The notes under the pieces were generated by a model. It did no database searches. It saw only the letters and a list, made by a program, of their open reading frames with translations, and had not been told where the DNA came from. From contig CAZOJP010000050.1 of assembly GCA_964580155.1 (NCBI GenBank), positions 1 through 11,780 of the forward strand: DNA of 11,780 nt. Direction: 5' to 3'. The position numbers and the translations under genes are program-made. The stretch comes from Intestinibacillus sp964580155. GTDB lineage: Bacteria > Bacillota > Clostridia > Oscillospirales > Butyricicoccaceae. How positions within the stretch are numbered: the stretch's first letter is position 1; each line of letters starts with the position of its first letter. Positions 1 through 5,102 of the stretch are shown piece after piece.

Positions 1-52
1 AGCACGGCACTCGTTAGACTAAATTAGACAGTGGTGTTACAAAAATGCTTGA

Positions 53-424
53 CCAGGACAGGCCGAGATTGGCGATGTCCGCCGCTTTGCTCATAAGGGC
101 GCCTTGACGGCGTTTGCCGGGGTTGACCCGGGAGCCAACCAGTCCGGAACCTATGAGGCGAAAAGCACGCGTTCTTCCAAGCGAGGTTCTCCGGAGCTGC
201 GCAAGACACTCTTTGTACTCATGACGGTACTGTTGCAAAACGCTCCGCCGGATGACCCCGTGTTTCAGTTTTTGGACAAAAAACGGGCCGAGGGCAAGCC
301 CTATTACGTCTACATGACCGCCGGTTGCAATAAGTTCCTGCGCATTTACTACGGCAAGGTGAAAGAGTACATGAATACGCTGGACACTCCGGTGGATACG
401 GATTCAACCGGCCTGTCTCGCTAA
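53..424 (+). pseudogene. IS110-family transposase, C-terminal remnant
   Basis: The reading frame from 53 to the TAA at 422-424 encodes the C-terminal third of an IS110/IS116/IS902-type transposase. Recognisable blocks are AEIGDVRRF (from about 62), FAGVDPGANQSGTYEA, the SKRGSPELRK block and a GKPYYVYMTAGCNKFLRIYYG tail. This is the Tnp domain that carries the conserved serine (the S of NQSG) of IS110 recombinases. The N-terminal RuvC-like DEDD domain (well over 200 residues in intact members) is missing: in-frame stops occur upstream (TGA at 50-52, and a TAA further left), and the match fades left of about 60. The first possible start in the frame is a TTG at 104, but the family match runs upstream of it, so this is a broken gene and not a short protein. 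No intact element ends were recognised; bases 1-52 show nothing I can name. Confidence 0.85.
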
Positions 425-488
425 ACCGCTTCTACATAGTTCAGGTCGGCGCTGCGGCGGCGGCCTTTTGGTGATGCTCATTTCCGCG

Positions 489-530
489 CTGCAAATTTTC
501 TTCTTTTCCCTATTGACTTTTTATTTGCAG
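489..530. repeat. 8-bp inverted repeat between IS110 remnant and oadB
   Basis: CTGCAAAT (489-496) and ATTTGCAG (523-530) form a perfect 8-bp inverted repeat with a 26-nt AT-rich loop in the 108-bp gap between the transposase remnant and the oadB stop codon. No U-run follows on either strand, so it is not a classical terminator. It could be a weak hairpin behind oadB or sequence left from the IS end. A second weak hairpin, GGTCG/CGGCC (444-448 with 461-465) followed by TTTT on the plus strand, lies between this repeat and the transposase stop. Confidence 0.35.
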
Positions 531-532
531 GC

Positions 533-1660
533 TTACATGAAGAACCCTAAGATGATACCGCCGGCAATGACGCTGGCAATTTGTCCGGACACATTTGCGC
601 CTACCGCATGCATGAGAAGGTGATTTTGGTTGTTTGCCTGCACCCCCATTTTTTCTACCACACGGGCCGACATCGGGAATGCCGAGATACCGGCAGCGCC
701 AATCATCGGGTTGACCTTTTCTCTGCAGAACAGGTTGAGCAGCTTTGCGAACAGCACACCTCCGATTGTATCAAAAACGAAGGCAAACAACCCTAACCCA
801 AGAATAAGCAGCGTTTCCGAACGCACAAACTGATCGGCGCGCATAGAAAAAGAGATAGACAGGCCAAGCAGCAGTGTGATGAGGTTTGCAAGCTCGTTCT
901 GAGCGGTTTCGGACAGGCGGTTCAGTACACCGCACTCGCGGATGAGGTTGCCGAACATCAGGCAACCCACCAATGCGACAGAAGCAGGTGCCACCAAGCC
1001 GGCGATGACAGATACGATGATGGGAAATAGAATACGCATGCTGCGCGATACTTTTTCCGGATGGTAAGGCATCTCCATCGCGCGCTCTTTTTCCGTTGTG
1101 ACAAGTTTAATTGCAAACGGCTGAATAATGGGTACGAGGGCCATATACGAGTATGCTGCGACAGCGATTGCGCCCACATAATTAGAACGAAGCACCTGTG
1201 ATACCAAAATGGCGGTCGGGCCATCTGCGGCACCAATGATACCGGCCGCCGCCGCATCGCGGATGTCAAATCCAATCGTTGCAGCGAGCAAAATCGTTAG
1301 AAAAATACCGAACTGTGCCGCAGCACCAAAGAGAAACATCTTTGGATTGGACAGCAGTGGTCCAAAATCGATCATTGCACCGATTCCGATAAAAAGCAGC
1401 AACGGAAAGGCTTCCGATACCTCAATTCCATTTTCGAATAACCACTGTATAATACCGTGTGTCTGCCCCGCCCCCTGCGTCATTTGGTCTATTACGCCCG
1501 ATGCCGGCAGGTTTACCAAAATCGCACCAAACCCCATAGGCAGCAGCAGCGCAGGCTCGTACTCCTTTTGAATCGCAAGCCAAATCAATATGCCTCCAAC
1601 ACCGTACATTACAACCTGCTGCCATGTGATCGAGAGCAGCCCTTCCCACAAAAATTCCAT
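533..1660 (-). CDS. oadB: Na+-translocating decarboxylase beta subunit (OadB/GcdB/MmdB family), orphan
   Basis: A 375-aa polytopic membrane protein of the beta subunit family of sodium-pumping oxaloacetate, glutaconyl-CoA or methylmalonyl-CoA decarboxylases. This subunit removes CO2 from carboxybiotin and exports Na+. The length is exactly family-typical. Signature blocks are present: GAADGPTAI with the intramembrane Asp at 146, and NPMIGAAGISAFPMSARVV at 317-335, with the Asn, Gly, Ser and Arg positions known to matter in Klebsiella OadB. The end reads LLMHAVGANVSGQIAS, where family members usually have MGPN, a Pro-to-Ala change. The start is ATG 1660 with GGGAGGGTG upstream; an in-frame extension to 1747 would run through the leader terminator and is rejected. 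No alpha (carboxyltransferase), gamma or biotin-carrier gene is near. Downstream is only an IS110 remnant. The substrate complex therefore cannot be told from the sequence; the symbol denotes the family. Expression appears to be controlled by the Mn2+-type riboswitch in its leader. Confidence 0.9.
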   Translation of the reverse strand: MEFLWEGLLSITWQQVVMYGVGGILIWLAIQKEYEPALLLPMGFGAILVNLPASGVIDQMTQGAGQTHGIIQWLFENGIEVSEAFPLLLFIGIGAMIDFGPLLSNPKMFLFGAAAQFGIFLTILLAATIGFDIRDAAAAGIIGAADGPTAILVSQVLRSNYVGAIAVAAYSYMALVPIIQPFAIKLVTTEKERAMEMPYHPEKVSRSMRILFPIIVSVIAGLVAPASVALVGCLMFGNLIRECGVLNRLSETAQNELANLITLLLGLSISFSMRADQFVRSETLLILGLGLFAFVFDTIGGVLFAKLLNLFCREKVNPMIGAAGISAFPMSARVVEKMGVQANNQNHLLMHAVGANVSGQIASVIAGGIILGFFM

Positions 1661-1706
1661 ATGACACCCTCCCACAACTAGTGTTCTCTTTTTTAGGCGG
1701 AGTATG

Positions 1707-1753
1707 AAAAAAGACCTGTGCTTTCCGCATTTAAATACGAAAAACACAGGTCT
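1707..1753 (-). terminator. Intrinsic terminator in the oadB leader (riboswitch expression platform)
   Basis: Read on the minus strand, AGACCTGTG (1753-1745) pairs perfectly with CACAGGTCT (1720-1712) across a 24-nt loop and is followed at once by a run of T (1712-1707). It lies about 47 nt before the oadB start and after the leader promoter, so it can act only on the oadB transcript. Its 5' arm contains the CCTGTG that also forms the 3' strand of the riboswitch P1 helix, so the two structures exclude each other. Confidence 0.88.
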
Positions 1754-1849
1754 GGTCGTTTAAGGTGAAGCCAGAATGCCCACCGATGGGCAAACACGCT
1801 TGTTGACTTCATCGCGCAGAAAATCCACGCCGACTACTCCCCTTTGTTT
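1742..1849 (-). promoter_or_regulatory. yybP-ykoY (Mn2+) type riboswitch aptamer upstream of oadB
   Basis: The minus-strand leader contains the hallmark GGGGAGTAG (1842-1834) and, about 80 nt later, CCAGACCTGTG, the two conserved ends of yybP-ykoY RNAs. P1 forms between AAACAAAGG (1849-1841) and CCTGTGTTT (1750-1742), 8 of 9 pairs with one A/G mismatch. A second arm follows GGGGAGTAG (TCG-CG with CG-CGA, one bulged G). A third has TGAAGTC paired with GGCTTCA, an AACA internal loop, and an inner TGCCC/GGGCA hairpin followed by ATTC, like the conserved GGCATTC of this family. In known members Mn2+ stabilises the junction and P1. Here a stable P1 would sequester the terminator arm, so ligand binding should allow oadB transcription (ON switch). 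The family call is from motifs; the Mn2+ ligand is inferred from the family. Confidence 0.87.
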
Positions 1850-1854
1850 ATTTT

Positions 1855-1883
1855 ATCCTATCAGGTCGCAGTCTGAAAGTCAA
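1855..1883 (-). promoter_or_regulatory. Predicted sigma-A promoter of the riboswitch-oadB transcript
   Basis: On the minus strand, TTGACT (1883-1878) and TAGGAT (1860-1855) are 17 nt apart. The expected start, about 7 nt on, falls at the first bases of aptamer helix P1, so promoter and riboswitch support each other. It lies just beyond the terminator of the upstream ProC-like gene. Confidence 0.7.
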
Positions 1884-1904
1884 GCCAATTATTTGAGATA
1901 CATC

Positions 1905-1941
1905 GAAAAACATGCCCCTGCCGACAGTGCAGCAGAGGCAT
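1905..1941 (-). terminator. Intrinsic terminator of the ProC-like gene
   Basis: On the minus strand ATGCCTCTGC (1941-1932) pairs with GCAGGGGCAT (1921-1912), ten pairs including one T-G wobble, followed by GTTTTTCG. The hairpin starts a few bases after the stop codon of the ProC-like gene and separates it from the oadB unit. Confidence 0.82.
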
Positions 1942-1944
1942 ATT

Positions 1945-2412
1945 TTACTTGCAGACGCTGCCGATAATGTCGCGGCACGCGGCCTTCATATGTTCGGGAA
2001 AACCCGCGGAAAATTCGATATTTGCGATGCGGCAGCCGTTATCCCCAAGACTTGGCATTGCTGTTGCAACCAGTGTACCGCTGGCAACACGCTCTAAAAT
2101 ATAGTTGCAGTCGATGCCCTCTGTCATAGAAACAATGATTCTGCCACGCGTCAGCGCGTGAATTGGCGCGAGAACCGTACCAAATTCGCGCTTTGGTGCG
2201 GCGATTACGACAATTTCGGATTTCATCAACACGGAAGCGTCATCTTTCAGCACATTGACACCGTATTTATTATATTCTGCGATATGCTCGGGGTTGGTGT
2301 CGGAAATAAAAAGACTGTTTTGTGAAATAATATCGTTCTTGAGAATTGCGTCGATGATCCCAGCTGCATAATCGTTTACGCTTAAAAATCCTACATGAAT
2401 GCTATGCGCCAT
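1945..2412 (-). CDS. Truncated ProC-like (pyrroline-5-carboxylate reductase) Rossmann-fold protein
   Basis: A 155-aa protein similar to the N-terminal NAD(P)-binding half of pyrroline-5-carboxylate reductase. The family layout is visible: strand-helix at 6-25, the ISDTNPEHIAEYNKYGVNV block (36-54) aligned to the second strand and helix, SEIVVIAAPKREFGTVL (65-81), RIIVSMTEGID (91-101) and VATAMPSLG (115-123) in place of the usual RVMPNTP. Two features are odd. The C-terminal dimerisation and active-site domain (roughly 110 residues of a normal protein of about 265) is absent, and the glycine-rich loop (normally like FIGAGNMG) reads FLSVNDYA, so cofactor binding is doubtful. The start is ATG 2412 with GGAAGGG upstream; the first in-frame ATG at 2436 would put that site inside the gene. 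The gene ends at its own terminator, so it is a stable unit and not a recent deletion. Catalysis of proline synthesis is unlikely; its role is unknown. Confidence 0.72.
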   Translation of the reverse strand: MAHSIHVGFLSVNDYAAGIIDAILKNDIISQNSLFISDTNPEHIAEYNKYGVNVLKDDASVLMKSEIVVIAAPKREFGTVLAPIHALTRGRIIVSMTEGIDCNYILERVASGTLVATAMPSLGDNGCRIANIEFSAGFPEHMKAACRDIIGSVCK

Positions 2413-2452
2413 ATCGTTCACCCTTCCTGTCAACATTGGAATTCTAATTTAT

Positions 2453-2480
2453 TTTAGTATATAACAAACGATACACTAAA
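2453..2480. repeat. Inverted repeat upstream of the ProC-like gene (possible operator)
   Basis: TTTAGTATAT (2453-2462) and ATACACTAAA (2471-2480) are 9/10 complementary around an 8-nt centre. The repeat lies about 40 bp before the ProC-like start and 27 bp after scfB. It contains a minus-strand TATACT (2462-2457) that could be a -10 box, but no good -35 box is seen. It could be an operator, a weak AT-rich hairpin behind scfB, or chance. Confidence 0.35.
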
Positions 2481-2506
2481 TACTATTCTATGGGAAACCG
2501 GTGAGA

Positions 2507-3898
2507 TTATGAATTTACACTGCACTTTTCGGCTGCTTTCAGGTAAATTGCGCACTCTAAGCGCTTGCGTTCCAGCTCGCAGCCAAGCTCATATGGCTCG
2601 TTTAAGTCGTGGTTCATAGAATCGTTTGCCGCGCTGCAGCCGCCGGAGCAATAGAACTTTGCCCAACAATCCTTACACTTATTGCGGGTGTAGATATTCA
2701 TACCGGCAAATTTTTTGGAAATCTCCATATCAAAGCTGCCATCCAGCACACTACCCTGCCGATACTCCGGTCGACCGACAAATTGGTGACATGGGTAGAT
2801 ATCGCCTTCCGGTGTGACTGCTACATATTCATAGCCTGCACCACAGCCGCGCAGACGCTTAACAACGCACGGCCCCTGCTCCAGGTCGATCATGAAGTGG
2901 AAAAAAGTAAATGGCTTGCCCTCCGCGCGACGCTGCTGCATAATGTCTGCAAGGTGCTCATATTCCGCAAAGATTTTGGGCAGATCAGCTTCCGTTAAAT
3001 CATAGCCGCTCCCCTCTTCGCTTGTAACCGGCTCCACCGACAAACGATCGAACCCAGCGTCCGCGATATGCAAGACATCCTCTGCAAAATCAAGGTTTTT
3101 TGAAGTAAACGTGCCGCGCGCATAATAATCACGGGCCGGATCGCGGTTCTGGACCAATTCACGGAACTTGGGCACGATCACATCGTAGCTGCCCTGCCCA
3201 TTCACAGTTTTGCGCATTTCATCGTTGACGGACGGACGCCCGTCGAGCGACAGCACGACATTGTCCATGTTCTCGTTGATGTAACGGCGCGCCTCTTCAT
3301 CGAGCAGCACACCGTTTGTGGTGATGGTAAAGCGGAAATTCTTACCGTGCTCCGCTTCAAGGGATCGCGCATAATCGACGGTTTTCTTCACCGTATCGAA
3401 TGCCATCAGCGGCTCTCCGCCAAAAAAATCCACCTCGATGTTGCGGCGCTTGCCGGAGCGTGCAATAACGAAATCAATCGCGCTCTTTGCGACCTCAAAC
3501 GGCATGATTTTACGCCCCGTGCCGAAATCTCCCGTGGATGCAAAGCAATATTTGCATCGGAGATTGCAATCATGCGCAACGTGCAGGCACAGCGCCTTAA
3601 CCGGCGCACCGACCGGAATATATTTACTGACATCGATATAGTCGTCATCCGCAAATAGCTGGCCCGCATTCTTCAGCGCCAAAAGCTCGTTATACGCATC
3701 GCGCACTTCTGCCTCGCTGTGCTGCGGTAGCTGATCTATAATCTCAGCAGGGCAGCCGTCAGGCATATCCGGGGACAAAAATTCCGACACCGCATAGGAC
3801 ACGTCATCGAGCACATGTACCGCACCGCTGTTCACATCCAGCAGGAAATTAAGCCCCTTCATAGAGTATCTGTGTATCATATGTATTTGATTCTCCAT
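2507..3898 (-). CDS. scfB: SCIFF maturase, radical SAM/SPASM thioether-forming enzyme
   Basis: A 463-aa radical SAM peptide-modifying enzyme acting on the SCIFF peptide encoded just upstream. Known members use S-adenosylmethionine to form thioether (sactionine-type) links between Cys side chains and backbone carbons. Residues 1-100 form an N-terminal peptide-recognition (RRE-like) region starting IHRYSMKGLNFLLDVNSGAVHVLDD. The radical SAM core has CNLRCKYC (Cys 111, 115, 118), binding the SAM [4Fe-4S] cluster, and GGEP (160-163). The C-terminal SPASM domain shows C352, G365-x4-C370, then C408-x2-C411-x5-C417-x3-C421 and C440, ligands for two auxiliary clusters. All key cysteines are present and the length is typical. 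ATG 3898 is the only sensible start. It follows scfA by 78 nt with an intervening terminator-like hairpin, so its expression probably depends on read-through. Confidence 0.95.
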   Translation of the reverse strand: MENQIHMIHRYSMKGLNFLLDVNSGAVHVLDDVSYAVSEFLSPDMPDGCPAEIIDQLPQHSEAEVRDAYNELLALKNAGQLFADDDYIDVSKYIPVGAPVKALCLHVAHDCNLRCKYCFASTGDFGTGRKIMPFEVAKSAIDFVIARSGKRRNIEVDFFGGEPLMAFDTVKKTVDYARSLEAEHGKNFRFTITTNGVLLDEEARRYINENMDNVVLSLDGRPSVNDEMRKTVNGQGSYDVIVPKFRELVQNRDPARDYYARGTFTSKNLDFAEDVLHIADAGFDRLSVEPVTSEEGSGYDLTEADLPKIFAEYEHLADIMQQRRAEGKPFTFFHFMIDLEQGPCVVKRLRGCGAGYEYVAVTPEGDIYPCHQFVGRPEYRQGSVLDGSFDMEISKKFAGMNIYTRNKCKDCWAKFYCSGGCSAANDSMNHDLNEPYELGCELERKRLECAIYLKAAEKCSVNS

Positions 3899-3910
3899 CT
3901 TTTGAATTGA

Positions 3911-3954
3911 AACAGAAAACCGCGAGGCGCACCGATTCCTTCGGCACGCCCCGC
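3911..3954 (-). terminator. Hairpin with T-rich tail between scfA and scfB (attenuating terminator)
   Basis: On the minus strand, GCGGGGCGTGCCGA (3954-3941) pairs with TCGGTGCGCCTCGC (3935-3922) over 14 positions including a few G-T wobbles, with a 5-nt loop, followed by GGTTTTCTGTTT. It sits inside the scfA-scfB operon 23 nt after the scfA stop. A partly leaky terminator here would give many peptide messages per enzyme message and could stabilise the scfA 3' end. Confidence 0.78.
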
Positions 3955-3976
3955 AGCTTCAAGCATCTGGTTTATC

Positions 3977-4120
3977 TTACTTGCTGTGCTCGCACTTCTG
4001 GTTTGCAACCGTGCAGGAGGTCTTGCAAGCGGACTGGCAGGATGTCTGACACTCGCCACAGCCCCCGTGCGCCGCAGTCTGCTTCAGCGTAGCAGAAGTC
4101 AAAGTCTGAATGTGTTTCAT
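3977..4120 (-). CDS. scfA: SCIFF precursor peptide (six cysteines in forty-five residues)
   Basis: A 47-aa peptide that short-ORF filters would miss. It begins MKHIQTLTSATLKQTAAHGG and continues CGECQTSCQSACKTSCTVAN, then QKCEHSK. Six cysteines lie at 21, 24, 28, 32, 36 and 43, the family spacing, and the CGECQTSCQSACKTSCTV core is essentially the clostridial consensus. It is the ribosomally made substrate of ScfB, which installs a thioether in the Cys-rich part. The N-terminal 20 residues act as leader. AAAGGAG lies upstream of ATG 4120, and the stop is TAA at 3977-3979. It begins 21 nt after the TIGR04086-like gene, so it is co-transcribed with it and yajC. The mature product's role is not established; suggestions for the family include quorum-like or housekeeping peptide functions. 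Confidence 0.96.
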   Translation of the reverse strand: MKHIQTLTSATLKQTAAHGGCGECQTSCQSACKTSCTVANQKCEHSK

Positions 4121-4141
4121 GTTGTTTTGTCTCCTTTGCAA

Positions 4142-4546
4142 TTATTTTCTACGATGTTTACTGTGTCGACAGCTTGCACCAACAAGCGATCCCATGCAAG
4201 AAAGCAATAATGCAATCCCGCCACACAGCAATATCCGACCCAGACGGGTCGATTCGCCGACCCAAAGAAAACTTACAAGCAGCAGCAGTGCAAACTGCAC
4301 GGCTCCCCCAAGCAACCCCCAAAGGAAACGGCTGCGCCCCGCGCGGCAGGCCGCGAGAAACGCGCAGAAAAATGCTCCGACGGCAACCGCCGCAAGCGCT
4401 GCATGCGGAATCAGTCCCGCATTGAGCCTTCCTGCGTTGACGGCCAACGCGCCGACCATCATGAAAAGCAGCGTCACCGTCAGTCCAATCAGAACCGGCA
4501 GCGCGAGAATCTGTCCCGCAGACGCTGTGCTTTCTGCCTTTTTCAT
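4142..4546 (-). CDS. Four-helix membrane protein, TIGR04086 family
   Basis: A 134-aa very hydrophobic protein with four predicted membrane helices at about 12-35, 47-67, 76-97 and 104-126, and a basic C-terminal tail (RHSKHRRK). The helix pattern, length and location between yajC and scfA fit the uncharacterised TIGR04086 membrane family, which I recall as sitting next to yajC/SCIFF loci in Clostridia. ATG 4546 is chosen because AAGGAGG (4558-4552) stands 5 nt before it; the in-frame ATG at 4573 lacks such a site. It lies 73 nt behind yajC and 21 nt before scfA, in one apparent operon. No catalytic motif is visible and no function is proved. A role in membrane handling of the SCIFF peptide or in Sec function is only suggested by context. 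Confidence 0.8.
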   Translation of the reverse strand: MKKAESTASAGQILALPVLIGLTVTLLFMMVGALAVNAGRLNAGLIPHAALAAVAVGAFFCAFLAACRAGRSRFLWGLLGGAVQFALLLLVSFLWVGESTRLGRILLCGGIALLLSCMGSLVGASCRHSKHRRK

Positions 4547-4619
4547 AAGCGCCTCCTTCAAAACTTCGAACATCCTTGCTCATGTAAGTCTATTCGAAAT
4601 ATAAGGAAAACAGAACCGC

Positions 4620-5000
4620 TTACTTTGCGTCCTTAGAGGACTTTTCTGCCTTGTCAGCAAGCTCGGCCGGATTTTCGGATGTCGCCTGCTCCTTGCCGCG
4701 TATCGCCCAACGATACATCTTGATTTTGGTGCGATCGCCGCTGGTCTCGATGACAAAAGTATCGTCTTTGATCGAAACAATACGGCCGACAAGTCCGCCG
4801 ATGGTCGAAATTTCGTCACCGACTGTAATGGAATTTCGCATTTCTTTTTCTGCTTTATCGCGCTTTTTCTGCGGGCGAATCAAGAAGAAATAAAAAACGA
4901 CGACCAAAATTACGATCGGCAAAAAGTTGACGATATACGTCAAATAGTCGCCCGCCTGTGGCATTGCACCGGTCGTAGCGGCAGCCAAAGAGTTGAACAA
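4620..5000 (-). CDS. yajC: Preprotein translocase subunit YajC
   Basis: A 126-aa single-span membrane protein that associates with SecDF in the Sec translocon. One membrane helix (about 22-41) is followed by the family signature FYFFLIRPQKKR (36-47) and the small beta domain with VGDEISTIGGLVGRIVSI (60-77) and TFVIETSGDRTKIKMYRWAI. The C-terminal tail is charged (AELADKAEKSSKDAK). The start is a TTG at 5000-4998: AGGAGG (5015-5010) is 9 nt upstream and no in-frame ATG precedes the helix except Met13, which would cut into the short periplasmic-side segment. A near-perfect -10 box lies at 5050-5045. The downstream order TIGR04086-like, scfA, scfB suggests that secretion and SCIFF genes share a message. 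Confidence 0.93.
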   Translation of the reverse strand: MFNSLAAATTGAMPQAGDYLTYIVNFLPIVILVVVFYFFLIRPQKKRDKAEKEMRNSITVGDEISTIGGLVGRIVSIKDDTFVIETSGDRTKIKMYRWAIRGKEQATSENPAELADKAEKSSKDAK

Positions 5001-5044
5001 AGTTAATTACCTCCTAATTTGCGCTTGTAAAGAATATCGTTATT

Positions 5045-5073
5045 ATTATACCGGAATTATGCTGGAAACACAA
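5045..5073 (-). promoter_or_regulatory. Predicted promoter of the yajC-scfAB operon
   Basis: On the minus strand a consensus TATAAT (5050-5045) is preceded at 17 nt by TTGTGT (5073-5068), a weak -35 box. It lies 45 nt before the yajC start. The -35 box is one arm of the hairpin that follows pilT, so folding in a pilT read-through message and initiation at yajC use the same bases. Confidence 0.62.
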
Positions 5074-5098
5074 GCCCTTTCCGGGAATTTTCTTGTGT
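5068..5098 (-). terminator. Hairpin behind pilT, weak intrinsic terminator
   Basis: ACACAAG (5098-5092 read on minus) pairs with CTTGTGT (5074-5068), with an inner CCC/GGG pairing around GGAAA. Only TTTCC follows, so the U-tract is poor. It starts within a few bases of the pilT stop and marks the end of the pilus-type operon. Confidence 0.5.
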
Positions 5099-5102
5099 AT
5101 GT

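Noticed and set aside
513..540. TTGACT followed by ACATGA as a plus-strand promoter reading into oadB antisense
   Set aside because: The -10 match is poor and no plus-strand gene follows.
1209..1571. 120-aa open frame on plus within oadB
   Set aside because: Shadow frame opposite a well-conserved membrane protein gene; no ribosome binding site or recognisable domain.
1661..1747. Extension of oadB to an upstream in-frame start at 1747
   Set aside because: It translates through the leader terminator; ATG 1660 has a proper ribosome binding site and gives the family-typical 375 aa.
4158..4583. 141-aa minus-strand frame overlapping the TIGR04086-like gene
   Set aside because: Same strand, different frame; no hydrophobic pattern, and the AAGGAGG site is placed for ATG 4546 in the other frame.
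4110..4604. 164-aa open frame on plus across the TIGR04086 region
   Set aside because: It lies antisense to a protein with four clear membrane helices and to the scfA start region; the translated sequence is low-complexity Ser/Pro/Ala.
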